Of a stretch of DNA of 64,000 nucleotides, positions 40,029-48,669 are shown piece by piece. Numbering within the stretch: position 1 is the stretch's first letter; each line of letters begins with the position of its first letter. This DNA comes from Faecalibacterium sp. I4-3-84 (GTDB lineage: Bacteria > Bacillota > Clostridia > Oscillospirales > Ruminococcaceae): NCBI RefSeq assembly GCF_023347255.1, contig NZ_CP094466.1, positions 2,728,001 through 2,792,000 on the forward strand. Reading direction: 5' to 3'. The translations under genes and the position numbers were made by a program. Under the pieces are notes generated by a model. It was not told the origin of the DNA. It saw nothing but the letters and a program-made list of their open reading frames with translations, and did not search any database.

Positions 40029-40754
40029 ATGGTACAGGCATTGGAAGAGATCATTGCCAAAAGCAGCAGCATCGTGTTCTTTGGCGGGGCGGGCGTTTCC
40101 ACCGAGAGCGGCATCCCGGACTTCCGCAGTGTGGACGGACTTTATCATCAGAAGTACGCCTACCCGCCGGAAACGATCCTGAGCCATACCTTCTGGGAGG
40201 AGAACCCGGAGGAGTTTTACCGTTTTTACCGCGATAAGCTCATCGTGAAGGGGGCAAAGCCCAACGCGGCCCACCTGCGGCTGGCAAAGCTGGAACGGGA
40301 GGGCAGGCTGAAAGCGGTCGTCACCCAGAACATCGACGGCCTGCATCAGGCGGCGGGCAGCCGCACGGTGTACGAGCTGCACGGCAGCACCCTGCGCAAC
40401 TACTGCACCCGCTGCGGTAAGTTCTACGATGTGGATTTCATTGCCAACAGCACCGGTGTGCCCCGCTGCACCGAGTGCGGCGGCATCGTCAAGCCGGATG
40501 TGGTGCTGTATGAAGAAGGGCTGGACGAGGAGGTGCTGTCCGGCGCGGTGAACGCCATCCGCCATGCGGATACCCTGATCATCGGCGGCACAAGCCTTGT
40601 GGTGTACCCGGCGGCAGGACTGATCCGGTACTTCCGGGGCGACCATCTGGTGGTCATCAACATGCAGCCCACCGGGGCAGATGCGGAAGCCGACCTGTGC
40701 ATTGCAAAGCCCATTGGTCAGGTGCTGAGCGAGGATGTAACGCTGGATCTGTAA
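40029..40754 (+). CDS. Sir2-family NAD-dependent protein deacylase
   Basis: This 241-aa sirtuin has GGAGVSTESGIPDFRS (~residues 16-31, NAD binding), TQNIDGLHQAAGS (~98-110) and the catalytic ELHGSTLRNYC (His, ~residue 117). A zinc ribbon with CTRC and CTEC (~124-150) is followed by PDVVLYEEGLDEEVL, GGTSLVVYPAAGLI and a terminal SEDVTLDL. It removes acetyl or other acyl groups from lysines using NAD, giving O-acyl-ADP-ribose and nicotinamide. It stands alone with its own start after a 5'-AAAGGGGCG tract. Typical of bacterial CobB-like enzymes of this length. Confidence 0.93.
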   Translation: MVQALEEIIAKSSSIVFFGGAGVSTESGIPDFRSVDGLYHQKYAYPPETILSHTFWEENPEEFYRFYRDKLIVKGAKPNAAHLRLAKLEREGRLKAVVTQNIDGLHQAAGSRTVYELHGSTLRNYCTRCGKFYDVDFIANSTGVPRCTECGGIVKPDVVLYEEGLDEEVLSGAVNAIRHADTLIIGGTSLVVYPAAGLIRYFRGDHLVVINMQPTGADAEADLCIAKPIGQVLSEDVTLDL

Positions 40755-40841
40755 AACAAAAAGAGCGGCCCTGTTTCGCGCCGATTCTCGTCCCCGGTCC
40801 GGTATGCTGGATGCATACTGAAAAAGAATGGGGGAAACCAA

Positions 40842-41480
40842 ATGATCCAGGTTTGTGACCCGCCGCGCACGCGGCAGGTAAGGCGGCTTTCGGCGGAGGA
40901 ATTCTGCCGACTGGCGCAGAGCGAAGTGAGCAGTGTGTACCGTCCGCGCAGCGAGGTGCTGCGGATGCTGACGGTAGGCGAGGTGTGGGGCGTGTACAGT
41001 ACACGCGGTGTGCCGGGAGCCGGGTGCATCCTGCTGCCCATGGATGCCGATGTGGCAGCGGCGGCTGCGCTGCGCCGCTTTTTGGGCTGGAACCGCACGT
41101 CAGGCGGATATTTTTTGACGCCGGCAGCCGGGCCGGACGGCCATGCTGCCGAGACCCTTGCACCGCTGCTGGCTGCGGCTGCTGCCCGGCAGGAGTTTCT
41201 TGCCCGGCAACGGGCACGGTGGGCCGTGGTGGAATGTGCGGCAGAAGAGCTGATCCCGCTGTATCTGCGTCAGGGGTTTGCTTTGCGGGCTATCCGCCCG
41301 CTGGACAGTCTGGCACCGTGTTTTCTGCTGCAGGCCGGGTGCCTTGCGCAGAATGTGCCGCCGGTATGGCTCCCGCTGGCCGACCGGGTGCACATTGCCA
41401 TCCTGCTGGCTCGGGGCTATGCCGCGCTGGAAAGTCGCGAAAGCCCGCAGGGCACGGTGCTGGCACTGTATCCCGTATGA
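40842..41480 (+). CDS. Hypothetical protein with possible GNAT-like fold
   Basis: This 212-aa protein, rich in Ala and Leu, has VYSTRGVPGAGCILLPMDAD and RWAVVECAAEELIPLYLRQGFALRAIRP (~residues 127-154), the latter resembling the second half of a GNAT acetyltransferase (beta strand, helix, then YxxxGF). The usual acetyl-CoA loop (Q/RxxGxG/A) is not clear. It precedes the D-2-hydroxyacid dehydrogenase gene by 21 bases, so an operon is likely. Function unknown. Confidence 0.5.
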   Translation: MIQVCDPPRTRQVRRLSAEEFCRLAQSEVSSVYRPRSEVLRMLTVGEVWGVYSTRGVPGAGCILLPMDADVAAAAALRRFLGWNRTSGGYFLTPAAGPDGHAAETLAPLLAAAAARQEFLARQRARWAVVECAAEELIPLYLRQGFALRAIRPLDSLAPCFLLQAGCLAQNVPPVWLPLADRVHIAILLARGYAALESRESPQGTVLALYPV

Positions 41481-41501
41481 TGTGAAAGTGAGGAAGTTGA
41501 A

Positions 41502-42464
41502 ATGAAAGCAGTTGTTCTGGAAGATTATGCCATACAGCAGGGAGATCTGAACTGGTCGGGTGTGAAGGCGCTTGTGCCGGACATCACCTGCTATGGGCGC
41601 ACCGCGCAGGAAGAGGTGGTGCCGCGCATCGGGGATGCGGAGATCGTGTTCCTGAATAAGTGCCGCATCGACGAAGCCGTTCTGGCCCAGTGCCCGAAGC
41701 TCAGGTGGGTGGGCATCATTGCCACCGGAACGGATAACCTTGATCTGAAGGCCTGCCGCCGCCATGGCGTGCCGGTAGCCAACGTGCCTGGCTATTCTAC
41801 TTACAGTGTGGCACAGATGACCTTCAGCCTGCTGCTGGCCATCTGCCAGTGCGCCGACCGTTACCATCGCCTTGTGCAGGACGGCCATTGGCGCACCGAG
41901 GAGCCTGCGGCCTACGGTCTGCTGCCGCAGGTGGAACTGCTGGGCAAGACCTTTGGCATCTATGGCTACGGCAGCATTGGCCGGCAGACCGCCCGCATTG
42001 CCAAGGCCTTTGGCATGGAGGTGTTGGTGTGCACCCGCACCGTTCGGCCGGAGTACGAAGCCGACGGTGTGGAGTTCGTGGATCTTGACACCCTGCTTGC
42101 CCGCAGCGATGTGCTCAGCCTGCACTGCCCGGCAACACCTGCAACACAGGGGCTGATCAACGCGGCCACCCTTGCCAAGGCAAAGCCCGGCATGATCTTG
42201 CTGAATACTGCGCGCGGTGCACTGGTGGACGAGCAGGCCGTGGCCGATGCGCTGAAAAACGGGAAGCTTGGCTTTTACGGTGCCGATGCCTTTGGCACTG
42301 AACCGCTGCCGCAGGCAAGCCCTTTGCGCGGCCTGCCGAATGCCCTGCTGACACCGCACATCGCGTGGGCCACCAACGAAGCCCTGCAGCGGCTGATGGA
42401 TATTACTGCAAACAACCTGCGCACATGGCTGGATGGCGCGGGAGAGAATATTGTGAACGCATAA
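41502..42464 (+). CDS. D-2-hydroxyacid dehydrogenase
   Basis: This 320-aa NAD-dependent enzyme has the Rossmann motif GIYGYGSIGRQTARIAKAFG (~residues 149-168), the catalytic Arg in LNTARGALVDEQA (~residue 234), Glu in FGTEPL (~residue 264) and His in TPHIAWAT (~residue 286). It interconverts 2-ketoacids and D-2-hydroxyacids. The length and sequence fit the glycerate/hydroxypyruvate reductase branch; the substrate is not fixed by what I can see. AGGAAG precedes the ATG, and the gene ends at a bidirectional terminator shared with the aminotransferase. Confidence 0.9.
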   Translation: MKAVVLEDYAIQQGDLNWSGVKALVPDITCYGRTAQEEVVPRIGDAEIVFLNKCRIDEAVLAQCPKLRWVGIIATGTDNLDLKACRRHGVPVANVPGYSTYSVAQMTFSLLLAICQCADRYHRLVQDGHWRTEEPAAYGLLPQVELLGKTFGIYGYGSIGRQTARIAKAFGMEVLVCTRTVRPEYEADGVEFVDLDTLLARSDVLSLHCPATPATQGLINAATLAKAKPGMILLNTARGALVDEQAVADALKNGKLGFYGADAFGTEPLPQASPLRGLPNALLTPHIAWATNEALQRLMDITANNLRTWLDGAGENIVNA

Positions 42465-42502
42465 AAAACGGGAACGCCGCATGGACGTTCCCGTTATTTT
42501 TT
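42465..42502. terminator. Bidirectional terminator
   Basis: AACGGGAACG pairs with CGTTCCCGTT, with A-run before and T-run after. It ends both convergent genes. Confidence 0.85.
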
Positions 42503-43664
42503 AGTTCAGGATACCGCTTGCCTTGATGGACTGCACCGCCTCGGCAATGCGCTCCGGCGGCAGGGTGAGGGCAAAGCGCACGTAGCCTTCGCCCAGCGGG
42601 CCAAAGCTGGAACCCGGCGTGCACAGCACACCGCTCTTTTCCACAAGGTCAAGACAGAAGTCCATGCTCTTTGCGTACTTTGCCGGGATGGGTGCCCACA
42701 CGAACATGCTGCCGTGACTGTCCGGCACATTCCAGCCAATGGAACGCAGGCCGCCGCACAGAGCGTCGCGGCGCTGCTGGTACAGGCCGCACTGCGTTTT
42801 TACCATGTCCAGAGGGCCGGTCAGGGCGGCGATGGCGGCTTTCTGCACCGGCAGGAACATGCCGAAATCGATCTGGCCGCGCAGCTTTTTAAAGGCGGCT
42901 ACCACGTCCCTCCGGCCCACAAGAAAGCTGATGCGGGCACCGGTGACGTTGAAGCTTTTGGACAGGCTGAAGAACTCCACGCCCACATCCATGGCACCCG
43001 GCGTATTGAAGAAGCTGTTGCCCACGGCCCCGTCAAAGATAATGTCGCTGTAGGCGTTGTCGTGGATGATGAGAATGTCATACTTTTTGGCAAAGGCCAC
43101 CAGCTCGGCGTACAGCTCCGGGGAGCCGACGCTGCCCACCGGGTTTGCGGGCAGGGAGACGATCATATACTTTGCCTTGCGGGCCACATCCTCCGGGATG
43201 TCCTTCACATAAGGCAGGAAGCCGTGCTCCTTGGTCAGCGGGTAATACCACGGCTTTGCGCCGCCCAGCAGACTGCCCGCAATGAACACCGGGTAGCAGG
43301 GAGTGGGCAGCAGCACGGTGTCGCCCTCGTCGCACAGCACCATACCAATGTGGCCCACGCCCTCCTGACTGCCCGCACAGCTGGCTACCTGATCCGGGGT
43401 GATCTCCACATGAAAGCGGCGTTTGTAGTAGCCGCACACAGCATCCAGCAGCTCAGGCAGGTCGCGCAGGCTGTACTTCCAGTTCTGCGGGTCGGCAGCG
43501 GCATCCATCATGGCCTTGCGGATGTGCTCGGCAGGCGCAAAGTCCGGCGTGCCGACGCTCAGATTATAAATGGTGCGGCCCTGTGCTTCCAGAGCTACCT
43601 TGCGTTCGTTCAGTGCAGCGAAGATCTCGTCGCCGAACAAGTCCAGTCGTTTGGAAAATTCCAT
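42501..43664 (-). CDS. PLP-dependent class I/II aminotransferase (DapC/AspC-like)
   Basis: This 387-aa enzyme has YNLSVGTPDFAPAEHIRKAM (~residues 33-52), the substrate loop KYSLRDLPELLDAVCGYYKRR, NPVGSVGS, DNAYSDIIFDG and the PLP lysine in FFSLSKSFNVTGARISFLVG (~residues 232-251; SKS). The C-terminal RFALTLPPERI supplies the carboxylate-binding Arg. It belongs to fold type I aminotransferases that act on aromatic, aspartate or LL-DAP-like substrates. The start MEFSKRLDL is chosen because homology begins there; 29 upstream codons are open but AT-rich. Single gene. Confidence 0.85.
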   Translation of the reverse strand: MEFSKRLDLFGDEIFAALNERKVALEAQGRTIYNLSVGTPDFAPAEHIRKAMMDAAADPQNWKYSLRDLPELLDAVCGYYKRRFHVEITPDQVASCAGSQEGVGHIGMVLCDEGDTVLLPTPCYPVFIAGSLLGGAKPWYYPLTKEHGFLPYVKDIPEDVARKAKYMIVSLPANPVGSVGSPELYAELVAFAKKYDILIIHDNAYSDIIFDGAVGNSFFNTPGAMDVGVEFFSLSKSFNVTGARISFLVGRRDVVAAFKKLRGQIDFGMFLPVQKAAIAALTGPLDMVKTQCGLYQQRRDALCGGLRSIGWNVPDSHGSMFVWAPIPAKYAKSMDFCLDLVEKSGVLCTPGSSFGPLGEGYVRFALTLPPERIAEAVQSIKASGILN

Positions 43665-43819
43665 GATACAATACCCCTCAAATCCTCTTGTTTTCAACAT
43701 GAACCATTTTAATAATAGAGCTATTTTAGCACGTTTTTCCAAACCGCGCAACGAAAAGGGCAGATGGGGGAGAAAGTTTCAACTTTCGGTGATGGGAAGC
43801 GAAGGATGTTTCACGGGGG

Positions 43820-43952
43820 AACTCCTTCAGTCAAATCCTTTAGGTTTGCCAGCTCCCTCAATGAGGGAGCCTCTGGCGAAGAGGAAAAGCTTGCGGTTTT
43901 GCCAAAGGCCCCATCTCCGAGGGGGCTGGCACCGAAGGTGACTGGGGGAGTT
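43820..43952. repeat. MITE-like palindromic repeat, copy A (divergent)
   Basis: The terminal arms AACTCC-TT-CAGTC and GACTG-GG-GGAGTT are inverted, with internal hairpins around GCTCCCTC/GAGGGAGC and GCC-CC/GG-GGC. It shares the plan of the copies at 48472, 51618 and 55949 but is the most divergent. Confidence 0.6.
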
Positions 43953-43956
43953 TCTG

Positions 43957-44649
43957 CTAATCGATCGTCGTTTTTGTCCGTCCCACGCCGATGACGGCGG
44001 TGCTGATCTTTTTCCAGCTGCTGCAGCCGCACACACCGTCCACACGCAGGCTCGTGCGCCGCTGGAAGCCTTTCAGCGCTTCCTCCGTCCGGGCACCAAA
44101 GATGCCGTCGATGCGGCTCCCGGTCTGGTAGCCCAGCGTGGAAAGCGCGTCCTGCAGAATCATCACATAGCAGCCGCGGCTTCCCCGCCGCAGGGTGGGG
44201 TAGCCTGCTGTGGTGCCGCTGCAGGCGGGCGTGCCGTAGCGGCGGTCCATGTGCACCCATGTGGGGGTCTGGCTCAGCGGCTCCACATAGCCCCATGCCC
44301 CGGTGCCCCGGGCTGCGTTGTAGATGGCCGTGCGGGCGGTCTGGGTCAGGCTCTGGCCCACGTCAAAGGATACGCCCGCGTAGTGCTGGCTGCGGGTGCC
44401 GTGGCCGCCCTCCCAGATGCGGCGGAAGGCATACCCCACCGGGATGCCCTTGCCGTACTTGCGGCGGGTCAGGTTCCACGCTTCCATGGCCGCAATGGTG
44501 GTCCACAGGGTGGGGCTGGCGGATTTGCCCCGGAATTCCCGCACCCGCAGGGTGGTGCCGGTGCTGTAGGGCATGGGGTCGTTCTCGTTCAGGTTTGCAT
44601 AGGTGTATACCTTGTTCTCGTAGGCATCGTAGATCAGAAGTCGTGCCAT
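43957..44649 (-). CDS. Peptidoglycan-binding protein with M15-like peptidase domain
   Basis: This 230-aa protein has a central segment FRRIWEGGHGTRSQHYAGVSFDVG (~residues 76-99) and WGYVEPLSQTPTWVHMD (~118-134), which fit the zinc site (SxHxxGxAxD and a later WxHxD) of M15-type D-Ala-D-Ala peptidases. The C-terminal peptidoglycan-binding domain carries LRRGSRGCYVMILQDALSTLG and DGIFGARTEEALKGFQ (~residues 153-193). The sequence ends with basic residues. It follows 3 bases after the 867-aa peptidoglycan-binding gene, so the two are one operon. No signal peptide is evident in either. A lytic or remodelling role at the wall is inferred. Confidence 0.72.
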   Translation of the reverse strand: MARLLIYDAYENKVYTYANLNENDPMPYSTGTTLRVREFRGKSASPTLWTTIAAMEAWNLTRRKYGKGIPVGYAFRRIWEGGHGTRSQHYAGVSFDVGQSLTQTARTAIYNAARGTGAWGYVEPLSQTPTWVHMDRRYGTPACSGTTAGYPTLRRGSRGCYVMILQDALSTLGYQTGSRIDGIFGARTEEALKGFQRRTSLRVDGVCGCSSWKKISTAVIGVGRTKTTID

Positions 44650-44652
44650 CGC

Positions 44653-47256
44653 TCATTCCTCCTTGCTGCAGTGTGGGCAGCTCTGGGCCTGCAGCGCGGC
44701 CCATGTTCCACGGTCCACGGTGCCGGTCACCAGCAGCCCAGCCCGCTGTTGTGCCAGCCGGACGGCGGCAGTCTCTTCCGGGCCGAAGCAGCGGTTCTCG
44801 GTCACATAGCCCTCGGTGCAGTACAGGCAGGAACGTCCGTTCAGCCATGTCTCCACCTGCGCCACGTCCGGCCCCACGCTGCCCGCGCCGATGGCCCGGC
44901 CCGGGTAGACCGGGCCATGCCCGATGCTGCGGTCGGGGTTGGGCATTTCGGCGGCGAGCTGCAGGCTCAGCGCTTCCACAGCTGTCCATGTGTCGGCATC
45001 CGCAATGCCGGTCTCGGGCAGGCCCAGCAGCTCCTGTGCGCTGCGGGTGGCGGCGGCAGTCTCGTCGGTGTACTGGTCGGAGAGGGGAGGGTTCTCCACA
45101 CTGGTAAAGTAGTAGGCAATGCGCTGCAAAAGCAGGCTGTAGTAGAGCACTGCACTGCCGGAAGACCCCACTGCGAGCGGGGTACCGGGGTAGGGCAGGC
45201 GTTTCAGGGTGACCACCGGCCCGGATGTCCGCAGAGTGGATGCATTGTCGTACAGGCTGTTCCATGTGGTACGTCCTACGATGCCATCTACAGTCAGCCC
45301 CGCAAAGCGCTGGTAGGCCCGCACGGCAGCTTCGGTGGAAGCACCGAACTGTCCGTCGATGCCAATGGCCGGGATGCTGCTCTCGTAGGCGCTCATGAGG
45401 TAGAGGTAGAACTGCAGCTCCCGCACCGCTGTGCCGGAAGAGCCTTTGCGCAGCACGCCCGGGTACTCGCCGGGGCGCAGGCTGGACGACAGCAGCTTGT
45501 TGGCGATGTCGTTGTACACCTCGTATAGCTTGTTCCATGTCGTGCGGCCCACTACACCGTCGCTGGTCAGGCCAAAGTAGGTCTGGAACCGCTTGACTGC
45601 CGCTGTGGTGGCACTGCCGAACTTGCCGTCCACCGTGATGTTGTTCAGGTTCGAGTACACCGTGCGCGCGATCTTGAGCCAGAACTGCACCAGCCGCACA
45701 TTCTGTCCGCTTGCACCCTCCCGCAGGGCGGTGCCGGGGTAGGCGTTGGGGGTGCCGTTGTCGGACTGGATGCTGCGGAACTGGTCGTACAGCCCGGTCC
45801 ATGTGTCACGGCCCACCACGCCGTCCACGGTCAGGCCGTATTTGCGCTGGAAGGCCCGCACCGCTGCGGCTGTGCCGCTGCCGAATACGCCGTCCACCGT
45901 GACCGATGGGATGGAGGAAGTGTACTGCGCCAGCGTATTCAGCCAGAACTGCAGCTGTTCCACAGCACTGCCGGTAGAGCCGGTGCGCAGCACGGTGCCG
46001 CCCCATGTGCCGTCCGAGAGAGTGCCGCTGGATACCTCGCCCTCGCTGGTCAGCTCCGCAAGATCCTTGACCGACACATAGATATAGCTGATCTTGTACC
46101 ATGTCTGCCGTCCAACTGCACCGTCGGCGGTCAGGTTGAACTGCTTCTGGAACGCCCTGACCGTGGCGACCATCCTGGCCCCGAACACGCCGTCCACAGT
46201 CAGCAGGCCGAGGAAGGGATAGTCCTTGGTGATGCGGTTCAGCTGGCGCTGCAGGGTGAACACCGCTGTGCCGCTGTCGCCCTGCCGGATGGGCGAACCG
46301 GGGTAGCTCTGGGGGATGGACTGGATGTTCGAGGTGCGGATGATCTCGATGTCGTTGCCGTAGTAATACTTCAGGATCTGCAAGGCGTTACGGCCCTGAT
46401 TGGCCAGCGTCACGGTGCCCCACTGCTTGAGACCCGGGCAGGTGACCGATTTACCGTCGCAGTATTCAGAGTAGTAGGGGTTTACGGTGCCGGTCTTGCG
46501 GATATAGGTGTTGAAGATGTCGTCGGTGATGCGCACCATCACATCGAACACGGTACGGCCATGCACATAGTACTGGTCGTAGCTGGTGGAGTTGGTAATG
46601 TTGAAGGTGTAGCCTTTGCTGGGGTACCACTCGGTGTAGATGCGGTTGAGTGCCAGCGAGATCTGGCAGTGGATGTTGGCTCGCAGGGCCTGCTCCGGCC
46701 AGGTAGGGTAGACTTCGCTGGATGCAACATTGGCGATATAGTCCCGGAAGGAGACAGTCACATTGCGGGCGGATGCCGCAGGCCTGCCCAGATGCACCGT
46801 GATGTTTTTGGGAATGATGACTCTGTCCAGCACCCGGGGCACGCAGTTTTGCACCGGCTCCGGGCCGCTGCCGCCGTCTCCGGTGAAAAGCGAATGCTCC
46901 GGGATGACCACCGGCACATTCGGGATATCGCGGCCTTCCTCGGTATCGGGGATCATCTCCGGCTGGGCAAGGGTGACCTGCCCGGCAAAAATCTGCACGC
47001 CCTGAATGCGCACGGTGCGGTAGCCTGCTTTGACAGCAGTCAGATCCACAACGGCGTAAGGCCGCACCGTGTTATCTTCCTGCAACGACAGGGCGCAGGA
47101 GGGCGCTTCAATGGAAAGATCAGCGGCATTGCCCTCTGCGTCGGTGATACGCTGAGAGGTAAAGCCGTTGCCGGACACGGTGACGAGAACACCCTCGATG
47201 GGCGAGGACTGACGGGCACCGAAAGCCTGAATGCGTAGAATGCCGGTGTTTTTCAT
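44653..47256 (-). CDS. Multi-repeat peptidoglycan-binding protein with SpoIID-like domain
   Basis: This 867-aa protein has a beta-sandwich-like start (GILRIQAFGARQSSPIEGVLVTVSG), a SpoIID/amidase-enhancer-like domain at ~residues 180-330 (EVYPTWPEQALRANIHCQIS, then WYPSKGYTFNITNSTSYDQYYVHGR), and then at least six peptidoglycan-binding_1 repeats of ~75-90 residues (~335-860). Each repeat carries VDGVFGSGTAAAVRAFQ and VDGVVGRTTWNSLY-type motifs. In spore formers such proteins help germination or cortex processing; here no other sporulation gene is nearby. The RBS AAAGGAG fits the ATG at 47256. No export signal is visible, as in many spore-associated homologues. Confidence 0.82.
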   Translation of the reverse strand: MKNTGILRIQAFGARQSSPIEGVLVTVSGNGFTSQRITDAEGNAADLSIEAPSCALSLQEDNTVRPYAVVDLTAVKAGYRTVRIQGVQIFAGQVTLAQPEMIPDTEEGRDIPNVPVVIPEHSLFTGDGGSGPEPVQNCVPRVLDRVIIPKNITVHLGRPAASARNVTVSFRDYIANVASSEVYPTWPEQALRANIHCQISLALNRIYTEWYPSKGYTFNITNSTSYDQYYVHGRTVFDVMVRITDDIFNTYIRKTGTVNPYYSEYCDGKSVTCPGLKQWGTVTLANQGRNALQILKYYYGNDIEIIRTSNIQSIPQSYPGSPIRQGDSGTAVFTLQRQLNRITKDYPFLGLLTVDGVFGARMVATVRAFQKQFNLTADGAVGRQTWYKISYIYVSVKDLAELTSEGEVSSGTLSDGTWGGTVLRTGSTGSAVEQLQFWLNTLAQYTSSIPSVTVDGVFGSGTAAAVRAFQRKYGLTVDGVVGRDTWTGLYDQFRSIQSDNGTPNAYPGTALREGASGQNVRLVQFWLKIARTVYSNLNNITVDGKFGSATTAAVKRFQTYFGLTSDGVVGRTTWNKLYEVYNDIANKLLSSSLRPGEYPGVLRKGSSGTAVRELQFYLYLMSAYESSIPAIGIDGQFGASTEAAVRAYQRFAGLTVDGIVGRTTWNSLYDNASTLRTSGPVVTLKRLPYPGTPLAVGSSGSAVLYYSLLLQRIAYYFTSVENPPLSDQYTDETAAATRSAQELLGLPETGIADADTWTAVEALSLQLAAEMPNPDRSIGHGPVYPGRAIGAGSVGPDVAQVETWLNGRSCLYCTEGYVTENRCFGPEETAAVRLAQQRAGLLVTGTVDRGTWAALQAQSCPHCSKEE

Positions 47257-47377
47257 AGGCGGATGCTCCTTTGCTGTAAAAATGGTATCGCTTCTCTCAC
47301 AGCGTATTCCGCTGCGCCGCCGCGCGTGAATGGGGCTTTTCTTTTGCAGCAGAGGAGTGTATACTGGAAGCAGTTAG

Positions 47378-47529
47378 GCGGGTGCGCCCACTCCGGCAGG
47401 ATGACGCGAAGCCATGGTCTAAAGTGTAGGCTGCAATTAGAATCGACGATGCACCACTACGGGAAGTGCGAGGGCTTCTCACGCTGGATGGACTGGAGAG
47501 CGGAAGCAGGACGGAGTGGGCGCACCTGC
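47378..47529. other. Large inverted-repeat region (possible structured RNA)
   Basis: The arms GCGGGTGCGCCCACTCCG (47378-47395) and CGGAGTGGGCGCACCTGC (47512-47529) pair over 18 bp with one mismatch, enclosing ~116 bases, followed by a CTGCC/GGCAG hairpin before the epimerase ribosome site. The 316-bp gap 47257-47573 has no gene. Confidence 0.55.
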
Positions 47530-47573
47530 CGTTCGGGCAGTCTATGATAAGAAGCATAAAGGAGAATACAGCA

Positions 47574-48455
47574 ATGCAGGCAACCATTCACAATGAATTT
47601 TTGACCTTGACTGTGGACACCCACGGTGCCGAAGCAGTCAGCCTGAAAAATGCAGCGGGCGAAGAAATGCTTTGGCAGGCCGACCCGGCTGTGTGGAAGC
47701 GCCACGCTCCCATTCTGTTCCCGTGGACGGGCAAGCTGACCGGCGGTACCTTTGAGGTGGACGGCAAAACGTACAAGGGCGGTCAGCACGGCTTTGCCCG
47801 CGACATGGAGCACACCCTGCTCAAGGCCGAGGGCGATACCATCCAGTTGGAGCTGCGCTCGGATGATGCCATCAAAGCCGAACGCTTCCCCTTTGATTTT
47901 GTGCTCACCAGCACCTTCCGTCTGGACGGCAAGACCGTGCACCATACACTGACGGTGCGCAACCCCGGCACCGAAGAGCTGCGCTTTGGCATCGGCTATC
48001 ACCCGGCGTTCAACATCCCCTTTGATGCACAGCACACCACCACGGATTACGAGTTCCGGTTCGACCAGCCGGAAAGCCCGGTCATTCTGGATGCCCGTCC
48101 GAACGGCCTGCTGTCTGGCAAGTGCTATTATCAGTGGAAGAACCAGCAGGCCATCCAGCTGACGGATGATCTGTTCGCAAACGACAGCTTCTGCATGGCG
48201 GGCCTGCGCACCAAGACCATTGGCATCTATGAGAAGGGCACCGGCCGCAAGATCACCTGCAATGTGGAAGGCTACCCCTACGCGCTCATCTGGTCGGCCC
48301 CTGCAAAGCCGGTGCGGTTTGTGTGCATTGAGCCGTGGCACAGCCTGCCCGCCGCCGAGACTGACCCGCAGCAGTGGAGCCAGCGTGCCGCTGCCGCCTG
48401 CCTTGCCCCGGGTGAAAGCTGGGAGACCACCCTGAGCACCACATTTGACCGCTGA
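47574..48455 (+). CDS. Aldose 1-epimerase family protein
   Basis: This 293-aa protein has ADPAVWKRHAPILFPWTGKL (~residues 36-55), GFARDMEHTL (~71-80), the catalytic His region GIGYHPAFNIPF (~136-147) and FVCIEPWHSLPA (Glu, ~residue 248-259), as in the galactose-mutarotase-like fold, LacX branch. It interconverts alpha and beta sugar anomers or hexose-6-phosphates. The start MQATIHNEF has GGAG 10 bases upstream; the upstream open frame belongs to the non-coding leader. Together with the GH13 and phosphorylase genes it supports carbohydrate use, although it is not linked to them. Confidence 0.85.
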   Translation: MQATIHNEFLTLTVDTHGAEAVSLKNAAGEEMLWQADPAVWKRHAPILFPWTGKLTGGTFEVDGKTYKGGQHGFARDMEHTLLKAEGDTIQLELRSDDAIKAERFPFDFVLTSTFRLDGKTVHHTLTVRNPGTEELRFGIGYHPAFNIPFDAQHTTTDYEFRFDQPESPVILDARPNGLLSGKCYYQWKNQQAIQLTDDLFANDSFCMAGLRTKTIGIYEKGTGRKITCNVEGYPYALIWSAPAKPVRFVCIEPWHSLPAAETDPQQWSQRAAAACLAPGESWETTLSTTFDR

Positions 48456-48471
48456 AAAAGGTGAATGACAA

Positions 48472-48582
48472 AACCCTCTCAGGCGCTAACGCGCCAGCTC
48501 TCCCGAAGGGAGAGCTTCATGAAGCGCGCAAAAGCTCCCCCTTCGGGGGAGCTGGTATCGCGAAGCGATGACTGAGAGGGTT
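48472..48582. repeat. MITE-like palindromic repeat, copy B
   Basis: The terminal arms AACCCTCTCAG and CTGAGAGGGTT (11 bp, perfect) enclose hairpins AGCTCTCCC/GGGAGAGCT and AGCTCCCCC/GGGGGAGCT and a TCGCGAAGCGA stem. It sits between the convergent epimerase and proS genes. Confidence 0.8.
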
Positions 48583-48616
48583 CGGAAAACAGCTAAGCTG
48601 ATTTAAAGAATCATCG

Positions 48617-48656
48617 AAAAAAGGCAGTGCTGCACAGAATGCAACACTGCCTTTTT
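48617..48656. terminator. Bidirectional terminator downstream of proS
   Basis: AAAAAGGCAGTG-C-TGCA pairs with TGCA-A-CACTGCCTTTTT. Confidence 0.85.
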
Positions 48657-48669
48657 ATCTAATGGTATC

